Made by a program: the position numbers and the translations under genes. The notes beneath the pieces were generated by a model that saw only the letters and a program-made list of their open reading frames with translations, searched no databases and was not told the DNA's origin. From Planctomycetota bacterium (GTDB lineage: Bacteria > Planctomycetota > Brocadiia > Brocadiales > Bathyanammoxibiaceae): 64,000 nt of DNA. Positions 57,491-64,000 of the stretch are shown here, piece after piece (positions within the stretch are counted from its first letter, which is position 1; every line of letters begins with the position of its first letter). The stretch lies in contig JACQVQ010000009.1 of assembly GCA_016209685.1 (NCBI GenBank), positions 124,001 through 188,000 on the forward strand, in the 5' to 3' direction.

Positions 57491-58639
57491 CTACCTCACA
57501 AACCTCTTCCCTGCTAATTGCTTCACCAGCTTCTTTAGCTCAAGCACGGTCAGGTTGCTGGACACTACATGGGTAGGGAGACCGCTTGCCTCAGTAATCT
57601 CGTCAATAGTCTTGGGATGACTGCTCAGGAGGGAGAGTATTTTTTCTTCGTTGGGGTTGAGGTTGAGCTGGTGTCTTGGTGGAGTTTGAATTTCGGAATT
57701 ACGCACTCCGCATTCCGCATTGACTGTAGAGCCCAGTCCCTCCGGGGTAGACTCCTTTACTACTAACCCCTCGCCCAGCGGGCCTAATTCCTCCAGGATG
57801 TCTGAGACGTCTTCTACCAGTTTTGCCCCCTCTTTGATGAGCTTGTGGGTACCACGGCTGGAAGGGCTGTCTATCTGTCCTGGCAGGGCGAAGACCTCCT
57901 TGCCCTGTTCCAGTGCCCAGTGGGCGGTTATTAGTGAACCGCTCCTCTGCCCTGCCTCTATCACCACCACCCCAAGGGATAGTCCGCTGATGAGTCTGTT
58001 GCGTGGGGGGAAGTTGGTCCTGTCGGGAGGGGTGAGCATCGGGAGTTCTGAGACTATGGCCCCCTCCTTGCTTATCCTCTCTGCCAGTTCTACGTTCTCC
58101 CTGGGGTAAATCCTGGCCAGGCCACAGCCCATTACCGCAATGGTCCTGGCCCCGGCCTTGAGGGCACCAGAGTGGGCCGAGGTATCTATGCCCCTGGCAA
58201 GCCCGCTTACTATGGTAAAGCCGGCATGTCCCAGCACACCGGCAAATCGCTCTGCCTGAATCTGTCCGTAATAGGTACAGAGCCTTGAGCCTACTATGGC
58301 CATTGATAGGACGTCCTGGGGTCTTAGCTCCCCCTTGACGTATAGTACGGGGGGCGGGTCATAAATGAACTTCAGGTTGTGGGGATAATCTTTATCGTTC
58401 CGGGCTAACAGTCTCACCCCGTGTTCCTCCGCCAGACGGAGTTCCCCGTCAACGTCTGCCTCGGTACTCCGGAGGGATTTGACCTGTTGGGTGTCCAGTC
58501 CAGCCTCCAGTAGTCCCTTTTCCGTGGCCATGAGGGCTGACTGTGCCGAACCAAATCGCTCTAAGAGACGCCTGCACGTAGTGGGTCCGATACCCCTGGC
58601 GAGGTTTAATCTAAGGAGGGCACGGAGTTCCGCATCCAC
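57491..58639 (-). CDS. dprA: DNA-processing protein DprA
   Basis: 382 residues. Loads RecA on incoming single-stranded DNA during transformation. N-terminal HhH/SAM-like helices (ARGIGPTTCRRLLERFGS), the Rossmann core with AIVGSRLCTYYGQ, VSGLARGIDTSAHSGAL, TIAVMGCGLARIYPREN and SGLSLGVVVIEAGQRSGSLITA, and a C-terminal winged helix (NEEKILSLLSSHPKTIDEITEASGL). The linker before it contains an R7 repeat (NAECGVRNSEIQTP). Start GTG 1 base after the aroB stop, so translation is coupled. Confidence 0.95.
   Translation of the reverse strand: MDAELRALLRLNLARGIGPTTCRRLLERFGSAQSALMATEKGLLEAGLDTQQVKSLRSTEADVDGELRLAEEHGVRLLARNDKDYPHNLKFIYDPPPVLYVKGELRPQDVLSMAIVGSRLCTYYGQIQAERFAGVLGHAGFTIVSGLARGIDTSAHSGALKAGARTIAVMGCGLARIYPRENVELAERISKEGAIVSELPMLTPPDRTNFPPRNRLISGLSLGVVVIEAGQRSGSLITAHWALEQGKEVFALPGQIDSPSSRGTHKLIKEGAKLVEDVSDILEELGPLGEGLVVKESTPEGLGSTVNAECGVRNSEIQTPPRHQLNLNPNEEKILSLLSSHPKTIDEITEASGLPTHVVSSNLTVLELKKLVKQLAGKRFVR
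57684..57722. repeat. R7 repeat in frame in the dprA linker
   Basis: GAATTTCGGAATTACGCACTCC; reads AECGVRNSEI between Rossmann core and winged helix. Confidence 0.8.
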
Positions 58640-58640
58640 C

Positions 58641-59717
58641 TCACAAGACCTCCTGTGTCAGTAACTCTGAGGAGACCTCTTTGAGGACGACCTTTCCTAT
58701 CCTCAAGGGTAATACGAAGCGGAGCCTCCCCCCCACGACCTTCTTATCCCGATAAAGGAGTTCAAAGGCCTGCTTGACTTCCTCGGCCTTGCAATCCACA
58801 GGGGCACCCACCCTGAGCAGGAGGTCCCTCTGCCGTCCCAGGAGGTCGTCCCCTGCCAACCCCATTTTTATGGCTATCCTGGTGGCCAGGAGCATCCCCA
58901 TGGCTACCGCCTGCCCGTGCCTGTATCCCTTGTATCCGCCCAGGGCCTCCAGGGCATGACCGAAGGTGTGACCATAGTTGAGGATAGACCTCAGCCCGGT
59001 CTCCTCCCTCTCGTCCTTGCTAACCACCCAGGCCTTTATCTTACAGCAGGAGGTAATCACCCTTTCCGTGTGCCACGGCTCCAGCCTGAGCACCCCTGTA
59101 AGGTGCTCCTCCAGGAAGCGGAAGAGGGAAGGGTCTCTTATGACCCCGTATTTTATTACCTCCGCCATCCCTTCCGTTACCTCCCCGGCGGGTAGCGTCC
59201 TGAGTGTGTCAGGGTCAATGAAGACTGCCCTGGGCTGGTAGAAGCACCCCACCAGGTTCTTCCCCTCGGGGAGATTGACGGCCGTCTTGCCACCGATGCT
59301 GGAGTCCACCTGGGCCACCAGGGTGGTGGGTACTTGTACGTAGGGTACACCACGCATAAAGGTGGCGGCCGCGTAACCTGCAACGTCTCCCACTACTCCC
59401 CCTCCCAGTGCCACTATAAGGCCCCTGCGGTCCATCCCATGTCCCAGGAGGTGGTGGTAGAGGGATTCCACCGTGGCTAGATTTTTCTGCCCTTCTCCGC
59501 CTGAGGCGGATTCCAGGGCAATCACCTTTGGCTTGTAAGGGGCAAGGGTTTCGGCTACAATTGGCCCGTAGAGCTTTTCTACGTCCTTATCTGTAACTAT
59601 TAATATCTTTGTGAAGTTGCCGTAATTGCTGAGTAGCCTGCCCAGTTCTTTTAGTAATCCGCTGGCGATGAGGATGTCGTAACTTCTGGTCCCCAGTCTG
59701 ACTCTTATGGTCTTCAT
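58641..59717 (-). CDS. aroB: 3-dehydroquinate synthase
   Basis: Second step of the shikimate pathway. 358 residues. NAD site around ALGGGVVGDVAGYAAATFMRGV, VQVPTTLVAQVDSSIGGKTAVNLPEGKNLVG, FIDPDTLRTLP, and zinc ligands in LNYGHTFGHALE and YRHGQAVAMGM. An R3 palindrome is in frame as ESASGGEGQKN in the loop before helix 4, where other AroB proteins have a short variable G-E region. Diverges from folC with 35 bases between start codons. Confidence 0.96.
   Translation of the reverse strand: MKTIRVRLGTRSYDILIASGLLKELGRLLSNYGNFTKILIVTDKDVEKLYGPIVAETLAPYKPKVIALESASGGEGQKNLATVESLYHHLLGHGMDRRGLIVALGGGVVGDVAGYAAATFMRGVPYVQVPTTLVAQVDSSIGGKTAVNLPEGKNLVGCFYQPRAVFIDPDTLRTLPAGEVTEGMAEVIKYGVIRDPSLFRFLEEHLTGVLRLEPWHTERVITSCCKIKAWVVSKDEREETGLRSILNYGHTFGHALEALGGYKGYRHGQAVAMGMLLATRIAIKMGLAGDDLLGRQRDLLLRVGAPVDCKAEEVKQAFELLYRDKKVVGGRLRFVLPLRIGKVVLKEVSSELLTQEVL
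59495..59512. repeat. R3 palindrome in frame in aroB
   Basis: CTCCGCCTGAGGCGGATT; reads ESASGGEG. Confidence 0.85.
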
Positions 59718-59752
59718 GTTGGATGCCCAAAGGATAGGTCTTTTTAGAACTT

Positions 59753-61162
59753 ATGTCAAGGGATTCTGGTTTTAGGAGTTATCGGGAGGCCGTGGACTTC
59801 CTCTCCCAGGGGCCTGACCTGGAGAGACTGACTCCTGATAATAGGTACCACCTGCCTCGTTTTAACCTGGAGAGGGTGGAGAGACTCCTTGCCCGTGTCG
59901 GCAGTCCACAGGAGGGGCTAAAGGTAGTACACGTGGCAGGGACAAAGGGCAAGGGCTCCACGGCGGCCATGATTGCCCGGTTCTTAGAAGAGGCAGGGTG
60001 CAGGGTGGGGCTGTTTACCTCTCCCCATCTGATACACCTGGAGGAGAGGATAAAGATAAATGGGGACACGATACCCAAAGAGGAGGTGTGTCGTCTCCTC
60101 GGGAGATTGAAGGATTACGTAGAGGGGGAGAGGAAGAAGGATATCAATGATTCGCCCACCTTCTTTGAGATACTTACAGTCCTGGGATTGATGTATTTTT
60201 CCGGGCGGACTGGAATTCCTAATTCCGCATTCCGCATTCCGAACTCAGATGGGGTAGACTGGGCAGTCCTGGAGGTAGGCATGGGGGGGAGGTTGGATGC
60301 CACCAACGTGGTTACCCCGAGGGTATCCGTCATTACCGAGATTGGCATGGACCATACGGAGTTTCTGGGTGTTACCCTGAGGCAGATAGCGATGGAGAAG
60401 GCAGGGATAATCAAGGAGGGTGTCCCTGTAGTCTCTTCTCCTGGGTCTGAAGAGGCCCTGGCAGTGGTAGAGGAGAGGTGCCGGGAGAAAGGGTCCCCGC
60501 ATTATCTGGTCGGGCGGGATATAGAGGTAACGTCCGTAAAGGGTATCCCCCTGGAAGGAGTTGAATGCAACGTCAGGACGTGGGTCAGGGAATACAGGGG
60601 TTTGAGGATACCACTACTTGGGAACCACCAGGCCAGGAACTGTGCCTGTGCGCTGGGGGTAATGGAGGTGTTGGCAGAAGAGGGCAGTATTAAGTGGTCA
60701 GAAGAGCCAGAAGAGATGATCCAGAGGGCCTTGAACCACCTGCGCTGTCCAGCCAGGATAGAGGTGGTCTCAAGGGAACCCCTTACAATACTGGACTCGG
60801 CCCATAACGTCCCCTCCATGTGGGCCCTTGCAGAGACCCTCAAGAGGGACGTCCCCTTCAAGAGGTTAATCCTAGTACTTGGGTTAGCCCGGGATAAAGA
60901 CATAGATGGGATACTGAGGGAGATAGTACCGCTTGCCGATGAATTAATCTTGACGTCCTCTGGTTATCCCAGGGCCGCAGAGCCAGGGCTTCTAAGGGAG
61001 AAGGTGATGGGACTCTTTGGCCGAAGGGCCCTCGTAGTTGGGGAGGTTGAGAGGGTCATGGAGGAGGCCCAAAGGCTGGCCAGGCCCGGGGATTGCATCT
61101 GCGTGACAGGCTCCTTCTATCTGGCAGGGAGGGTGATGGAGGTTATGGGTGCACATGCCTAG
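59753..61162 (+). CDS. folC: Folylpolyglutamate/dihydrofolate synthase
   Basis: Adds glutamate to (dihydro)folates. 469 residues. P-loop VVHVAGTKGKGSTAAMIARFLE, TSPHLIHLEERIKINGD, VLEVGMGGRLDATNVV, ITEIGMDHTEFLG, LLGNHQARN and LDSAHN. An R7 repeat (GIPNSAFRIPNSDG) separates MYFSGRT from VDWAVLEVGMGGR, an area where other FolC proteins have no extra residues, and it does not disturb either motif. Starts at ATG 59753 after an unusually short divergent spacer. Confidence 0.96.
   Translation: MSRDSGFRSYREAVDFLSQGPDLERLTPDNRYHLPRFNLERVERLLARVGSPQEGLKVVHVAGTKGKGSTAAMIARFLEEAGCRVGLFTSPHLIHLEERIKINGDTIPKEEVCRLLGRLKDYVEGERKKDINDSPTFFEILTVLGLMYFSGRTGIPNSAFRIPNSDGVDWAVLEVGMGGRLDATNVVTPRVSVITEIGMDHTEFLGVTLRQIAMEKAGIIKEGVPVVSSPGSEEALAVVEERCREKGSPHYLVGRDIEVTSVKGIPLEGVECNVRTWVREYRGLRIPLLGNHQARNCACALGVMEVLAEEGSIKWSEEPEEMIQRALNHLRCPARIEVVSREPLTILDSAHNVPSMWALAETLKRDVPFKRLILVLGLARDKDIDGILREIVPLADELILTSSGYPRAAEPGLLREKVMGLFGRRALVVGEVERVMEEAQRLARPGDCICVTGSFYLAGRVMEVMGAHA
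60209..60248 (+). repeat. R7 repeat in frame in folC
   Basis: GGAATTCCTAATTCCGCATTCC; reads GIPNSAFRIPNS. Confidence 0.88.
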
Positions 61163-61166
61163 CTAG

Positions 61167-61250
61167 AAGAATTGTAAAATGTAAATTAGAAATTTCAAAT
61201 TTAATCCGCCTTAGGCGGACCAGTTTCCAATGCGCAATATGATATTCCTT
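61167..61250. repeat. R5 and R3 repeats between folC and the AMMECR1 gene
   Basis: AATTGTAAAATGTAAATTAG, then TAATCCGCCTTAGGCGGACC (61203-61220) and TTCCAATGCGCAATATG; sits between convergent genes. Confidence 0.7.
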
Positions 61251-61814
61251 CTATTGTCTTATAACGTCCACTTCAAAAGTATAGACCTCAGTGTCGGGTT
61301 CCTTCCAGGCCTCGGGGGATAGCCCTGCCTTCCCAGCACAACACTGAGAGAGGAACTCTTCCTTGCCCCAGCCGGTCTCCTGGGCCACCTGGGGCAGAAA
61401 GCAGCCGTAACAAGACCCATTCTTTACGTAGACGCCATGTCTGCCCAGTTCAAAATTGAGCGGATCCGTAATCCTTTTTAAAGGAGACGTCACGGAGACC
61501 TCAATATCCACCTCCCTTAGTTCTTGTGGTCTTACGTGTTCGGTCCGGAAGCGTGGGTCTTCAAGGGCGGCGGCCACCGCCATTTCTATCACTAGCTGAT
61601 ACAGGGGCATTTCTGAGACAAACCGCCCCATACAACCCCTCAGGCGTTCGTGCCTCTTGAGGGTGACGAAGACCCCGTGATGGTGGAGGAGTTCCGGGTC
61701 ATTTATCTGGAAGTCGGGGATGGGGTTGCCCTGCAGGGTTGCCTCTAAGCTCTGTCTGGCTATCTCCAGGAGCTTACGGTGTACGTGGGTCTCATTACCT
61801 TCCAAGTCCTGCAT
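61251..61814 (-). CDS. AMMECR1-domain protein (AmmeMemoRadiSam system protein A)
   Basis: 187 residues from the ATG at 61814; the track's longer ORF overlaps the upstream gene by almost 200 bases and is rejected. AMMECR1 fold with FVTLKRHERLRGCMGRFV (the conserved LRGCxG motif), AAALEDPRFRTEHVRPQEL, VDIEVSVTSPLKRI, GVYVKNGSCYGCFLPQVAQETGWGKEEFL. It overlaps the end of the upstream gene by 20 bases. That upstream gene also carries an AMMECR1 domain, so this is a tandem paralogue. The biochemical role of AMMECR1 is not settled. Confidence 0.9.
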   Translation of the reverse strand: MQDLEGNETHVHRKLLEIARQSLEATLQGNPIPDFQINDPELLHHHGVFVTLKRHERLRGCMGRFVSEMPLYQLVIEMAVAAALEDPRFRTEHVRPQELREVDIEVSVTSPLKRITDPLNFELGRHGVYVKNGSCYGCFLPQVAQETGWGKEEFLSQCCAGKAGLSPEAWKEPDTEVYTFEVDVIRQ

Positions 61815-63597
61815 GACTACCGACCGGCGAGCGTTCCTGAAAGACGGTGGAGGTGAAGACATAAAACTCCATATCTTTATTCCACCAGGCGTGCCAGGGC
61901 AGTCCTGCCTTCTGGCATAAGTGGTGGAGGGTCTCTTCCCTGTTCCACCCCTGCTCAGTAGCCACCTGGGGGAGAAAGACGGCAGAGGCATTCCCTAGTT
62001 GTATAAGGATCCCCTCCTGGCCTACCTGGAACTCCTCTGGCCCATTTATCCTCCTCAGGGGGCTGAGGACGGAGACCTCCAGGTTTATCTCTCTTAGCTC
62101 TTCTTCTTTCAGGGGAGGGAAGCGGAAGTCCCTGAAACCAGAACACATGGCATTTTCCACCACTGCCTGCCACAGGGGGGCCCTGGGCAGTATGTGACCT
62201 ATACAGCCCCGTAGCTCTCCATTCTTGTGGAGGGTTACAAATACGCCGCACTTCTCTCTGAGCCTGGGGCTGAGCGTGCCTTCCTTGACCTCTGGCAGTT
62301 TACGGTCTCTGGTATAGCTATCCAGGGTGGTGCGGGCCAGGGAGAGGAGGGCCTGTCCCTCCTCGGCAGTGAGTTCACCAGGAGGAGGGGGGTTCCCTCC
62401 TACAAGGAGGATAGGACTACTATAAAATTGGGAGCGCGGAGTGCGGAATTCGGAATGCGGAATTCCATAATCCACACTCCGCACTCCGTACTCTGCATTC
62501 CGCATTCCGGGGATGGCCTTCCCAGTCTTCTTCCCTGGGGCTGTGAATACGATGGAGGTATAGCTTACCGACTGGCTAAAGTCATTGACCATCCTGCCTG
62601 AGGTGTCGTAGACCAGCACGGTACCCTGGGTCTCTCTGGGCAGGAGCTTCAGGAGTACGGCAATGGGATAGAATCCGCAGACGGTAATACCTGTCTCTTC
62701 CCTGTACCTCATAAGGCCGTCAAAATCCAGGGCAAGTATCCTCTCTGTGGCCCCGTGGTCCAGTTTCTTTAGATTCTCCTCAATATTGCTCCTGAATGGG
62801 GTGTAGCTGAATCTGTCCCCGTAGTGGGTGAAGTCAGAGCTCACGACCACAAGGGTATTTTCATCCATGTATGGCCTCAGGGCGTCGGCTATCTTCTGGA
62901 AGTCATCTTCCATAAGGGCGCCCAGGAGGACAGGTACTAGCTTGAACTCCCCCAGTACGGTCTGTAAGAACGGGAGTTGTGTCTCTATAGAGTGCTCGTT
63001 TTTGTATGCCCCTGAGTAATAGCCGAAGAGGGCATCGTGTCCAAAGTAGGGGGGGTGTTCCACAAGCTGGTTGCAGACCTCCTGGTCTATCTCTACCTGC
63101 CCAAGGGGGGTCTTGTAGTAGCGGGCCTTGAGGATGGCCGCCCCACGGTATCTCTTACCGTAGTGGCTTGGGGCAAGGACAATCACCCTCTTGTATTCCT
63201 TGCCCTGGACGGTCTTATAGCCGTAGGCCGCTACGCTACCAGAATAATCATAGCCCGCATGGGGGGAAATAAGGGCCACGGGCCTGCCCGCTAGCTCTCT
63301 TTGAGGGACATTGGCGAGGAGACGGTCGAGCATCTCCTTGAGTTTGTCCGGGTCTCGTGGATAAAAGAACCCAGATACTGCGGGTTCCTGAACGTCTGTA
63401 CTCTCCGCCCCCGTAATAGCAGGGCCTGGTTTGCTTTCCTGTGCCGAACAAACTCTGCCACTACACCATAGTCCTCCGCTCAGGAGCAGGAGGACTATTA
63501 TCAAGTAAACAGTAGGCAGTAGACAGTAGACAGCGTACAGGGACAGTGCTCTCCCCTGTCTACTGTCTACTGTTTGCTGTCTACTGATTTTGGACAT
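61795..63597 (-). CDS. Memo-AMMECR1 fusion (AmmeMemoRadiSam system proteins B plus A)
   Basis: 600 residues. The start is unusual: the hydrophobic segment LYAVYCLLPTVYLIIVLLLLSG is partly encoded by an R9 repeat and acts as signal peptide or anchor. About 70-340 is the Memo domain (AVSGFFYPRDPDKLKEML, ALISPHAGYDYSGSVAAYGY, VIVLAPSHYGKRYRGA, NEHSIETQLPFLQ, VVSSDFTHYGDRFSY, CGFYPIAVLLKL). An R7 repeat forms the linker (NAEYGVRSVDYGIPHSEF). The C-terminal 190 residues are an AMMECR1 domain (LHKNGELRGCIGHI). The radical SAM member of the system is not in the window. Memo proteins bind metal; the true reaction is unknown. Confidence 0.9.
   Translation of the reverse strand: MSKISRQQTVDSRQGRALSLYAVYCLLPTVYLIIVLLLLSGGLWCSGRVCSAQESKPGPAITGAESTDVQEPAVSGFFYPRDPDKLKEMLDRLLANVPQRELAGRPVALISPHAGYDYSGSVAAYGYKTVQGKEYKRVIVLAPSHYGKRYRGAAILKARYYKTPLGQVEIDQEVCNQLVEHPPYFGHDALFGYYSGAYKNEHSIETQLPFLQTVLGEFKLVPVLLGALMEDDFQKIADALRPYMDENTLVVVSSDFTHYGDRFSYTPFRSNIEENLKKLDHGATERILALDFDGLMRYREETGITVCGFYPIAVLLKLLPRETQGTVLVYDTSGRMVNDFSQSVSYTSIVFTAPGKKTGKAIPGMRNAEYGVRSVDYGIPHSEFRTPRSQFYSSPILLVGGNPPPPGELTAEEGQALLSLARTTLDSYTRDRKLPEVKEGTLSPRLREKCGVFVTLHKNGELRGCIGHILPRAPLWQAVVENAMCSGFRDFRFPPLKEEELREINLEVSVLSPLRRINGPEEFQVGQEGILIQLGNASAVFLPQVATEQGWNREETLHHLCQKAGLPWHAWWNKDMEFYVFTSTVFQERSPVGSHAGLGR
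62430..62511. repeat. R7 repeat in frame, linker of the Memo-AMMECR1 fusion
   Basis: GCGCGGAGTGCGGAATTCGG followed by inverted TCCACACTCCGCACTCC; the largest R7 copy, with a hairpin-forming arrangement. Confidence 0.9.
63504..63586. repeat. R9 inverted pair encoding the fusion protein's N terminus
   Basis: CAGTAGGCAGTAGACAGTAG ... CTACTGTCTACTGTTTGC; the arms face each other. Read on the minus strand, one arm gives SRQQTVDSRQG and the other LYAVYCLLPTVY. Confidence 0.88.
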
Positions 63598-63603
63598 TGG
63601 TGT

Positions 63604-64000
63604 CTACCCGGCAAGAAACTTTAGTGCTACATATCCCAGGACTAGCAACACTACGAAGACCACCGACAGTATATTAAAATATCTTTCAATGAGTGCCTTT
63701 ACCCGCTCCCCAAAGAAATAGATGAGCGCCCCTTCGGCAAAGAACCTGGCACTACGACTCAGGGCCGAGGCCAGCACCAGCGTAAGGAAATTTATCTTGC
63801 ATACACCGGCCGCGATAGTAAACAGTTTGTAGGGGATGGGGGTAAAGCCAGCTATAACAACGGCAAGAAAGGCGTTTTCGTTATAGCGGGCGCTCACATA
63901 ATTAAACTCCTCCCACAGGCCATAAAAGTTGATAATGGGTTTACCTACGACCTCAAAGAGTTCGTAGCCTATCAGGTAGCCCAGGCAACCGCCCAGTACA
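63604..64000 (-). CDS. VTT-domain (DedA/YqaA-like) membrane protein, 5' end cut off by window
   Basis: The frame is open to the end of the window, so the track's GTG at 63897 is not the real start; upstream codons read GCLGYLIGYELFEVVGKPIIN. The signature of the YqaA-type SNARE-associated/VTT family is seen in VIAGFTPIPYKLFTIAAGVCKINFLTLVLASALSRSARFF, with the re-entrant-loop Gly/Pro and Arg residues; a final helix (FNILSVVFVVLLVLGYVALKFL) follows. Family members are inner-membrane lipid scramblase- or transporter-like proteins. Ends 6 bases before the Memo fusion start, so probably the same transcript. Confidence 0.85.
   Translation of the reverse strand, partial: VLGGCLGYLIGYELFEVVGKPIINFYGLWEEFNYVSARYNENAFLAVVIAGFTPIPYKLFTIAAGVCKINFLTLVLASALSRSARFFAEGALIYFFGERVKALIERYFNILSVVFVVLLVLGYVALKFLAG

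Noticed and set aside
57491-59717. Frameshift or pseudogene status for genes with odd inserts (dprA, aroB, folC, M28)
   Set aside because: All conserved motifs are in one continuous frame in each gene, and the odd segments match dispersed repeats in length divisible by three.
61815-61991. Longer AMMECR1 ORF start at 61991
   Set aside because: Would overlap the fusion gene by almost 200 bases in another frame; the AMMECR1 fold begins after the ATG at 61814.

Overview
The window reads as a chromosome segment of a Gram-negative, probably anaerobic bacterium of about 50% GC. The outer-membrane evidence is kdsB (KDO activation), an Mla/MCE lipid transporter with auxiliary lipoproteins, an Msh-type secretin and several lipoproteins. 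A B12-dependent ribonucleotide reductase, a B12-binding radical SAM enzyme, a four-heme cytochrome fused to a phosphatase-like domain, a DUF1573 protein and a PQQ-type propeller would fit an anammox-like Planctomycetota (Brocadiales-like) genome. That placement is inference from gene content; Desulfobacterota or Nitrospirota-like hosts are not excluded. No phage, IS transposase or CRISPR array was seen.

Layout. 1-8.2 kb: a cut NtrC-type regulator, nrdJ, a DUF4258/DUF2283 pair, a small membrane protein, hicBA, then a radical SAM/methyltransferase pair. 8.2-14.5 kb: kdsB-pyrG-DUF1844, a phosphoesterase, serA and a small membrane protein. 14.5-24.1 kb: an M28 peptidase, a TPR-fba-archease-rtcB operon, a large PDZ/S41 protease and argC. 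24.1-28.3 kb: mlaE-F-D plus two lipoproteins, with a divergent gltX promoter. 28.5-34.1 kb: gltX, a PfkB kinase, speD, a 297-base unexplained spacer, a DUF364 protein, an orphan DUF2283 protein and a lipid kinase. 34.3-41 kb: mnmG facing polA-coaE-rho. 41.4-46.2 kb: a lipoprotein secretin, an ExeA-like ATPase and a TPR protein in the order of mshL-M-N. 46.5-51.7 kb: a hybrid-free sensor kinase with a stand-alone receiver, an unknown protein with a weak ADP-ribosyltransferase-like N terminus, and a GlcD-type oxidase. 51.9-57.1 kb: cytochrome, DUF1573 and PQQ propeller genes, then two toxin-antitoxin operons with duplicated promoters. 57.2-64 kb: tRNA-Thr, aroB-dprA diverging from folC, a Memo/AMMECR1 fusion with a second AMMECR1 gene, and a cut VTT-domain membrane protein.

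The most unusual feature is a dense set of short dispersed repeats (labelled R1-R12 below). They fill most intergenic gaps and also lie in frame inside, or at the ends of, about 17 proteins, usually in linkers, surface loops and tails; in two proteins they supply the hydrophobic core of the signal peptide. Families: R1 = GTCATTCTGAG...GAAGAATCT ('SERSEE'); R2 = GTAGGGGC...GCCCCTAC palindromes with variable centres; R3 = TCCGCCTCAGGCGGA; R4 = GGGGTCAGGGGTTAGGG tracts; R5 = AT-rich AATTTACAATTT tracts; R6 = ATTCTGTATTCTG; R7 = GCGGAATTCGGAATGCGG; R8 = GTTCAAGGGTTCAAGG; R9 = CAGTAGACAGTAGACAG; R10 = GGCTGTCGGC/GCCGAAAGCC; R11 = GGCAGGGCCAC ('GGRATP'); R12 = CAAAGCCCAAATGTCAAAT.

Promoters matching TTGACA-(16/17)-TANNNT could be placed by eye upstream of ten transcription units, two of them so close to the start codon that near-leaderless mRNAs are expected.
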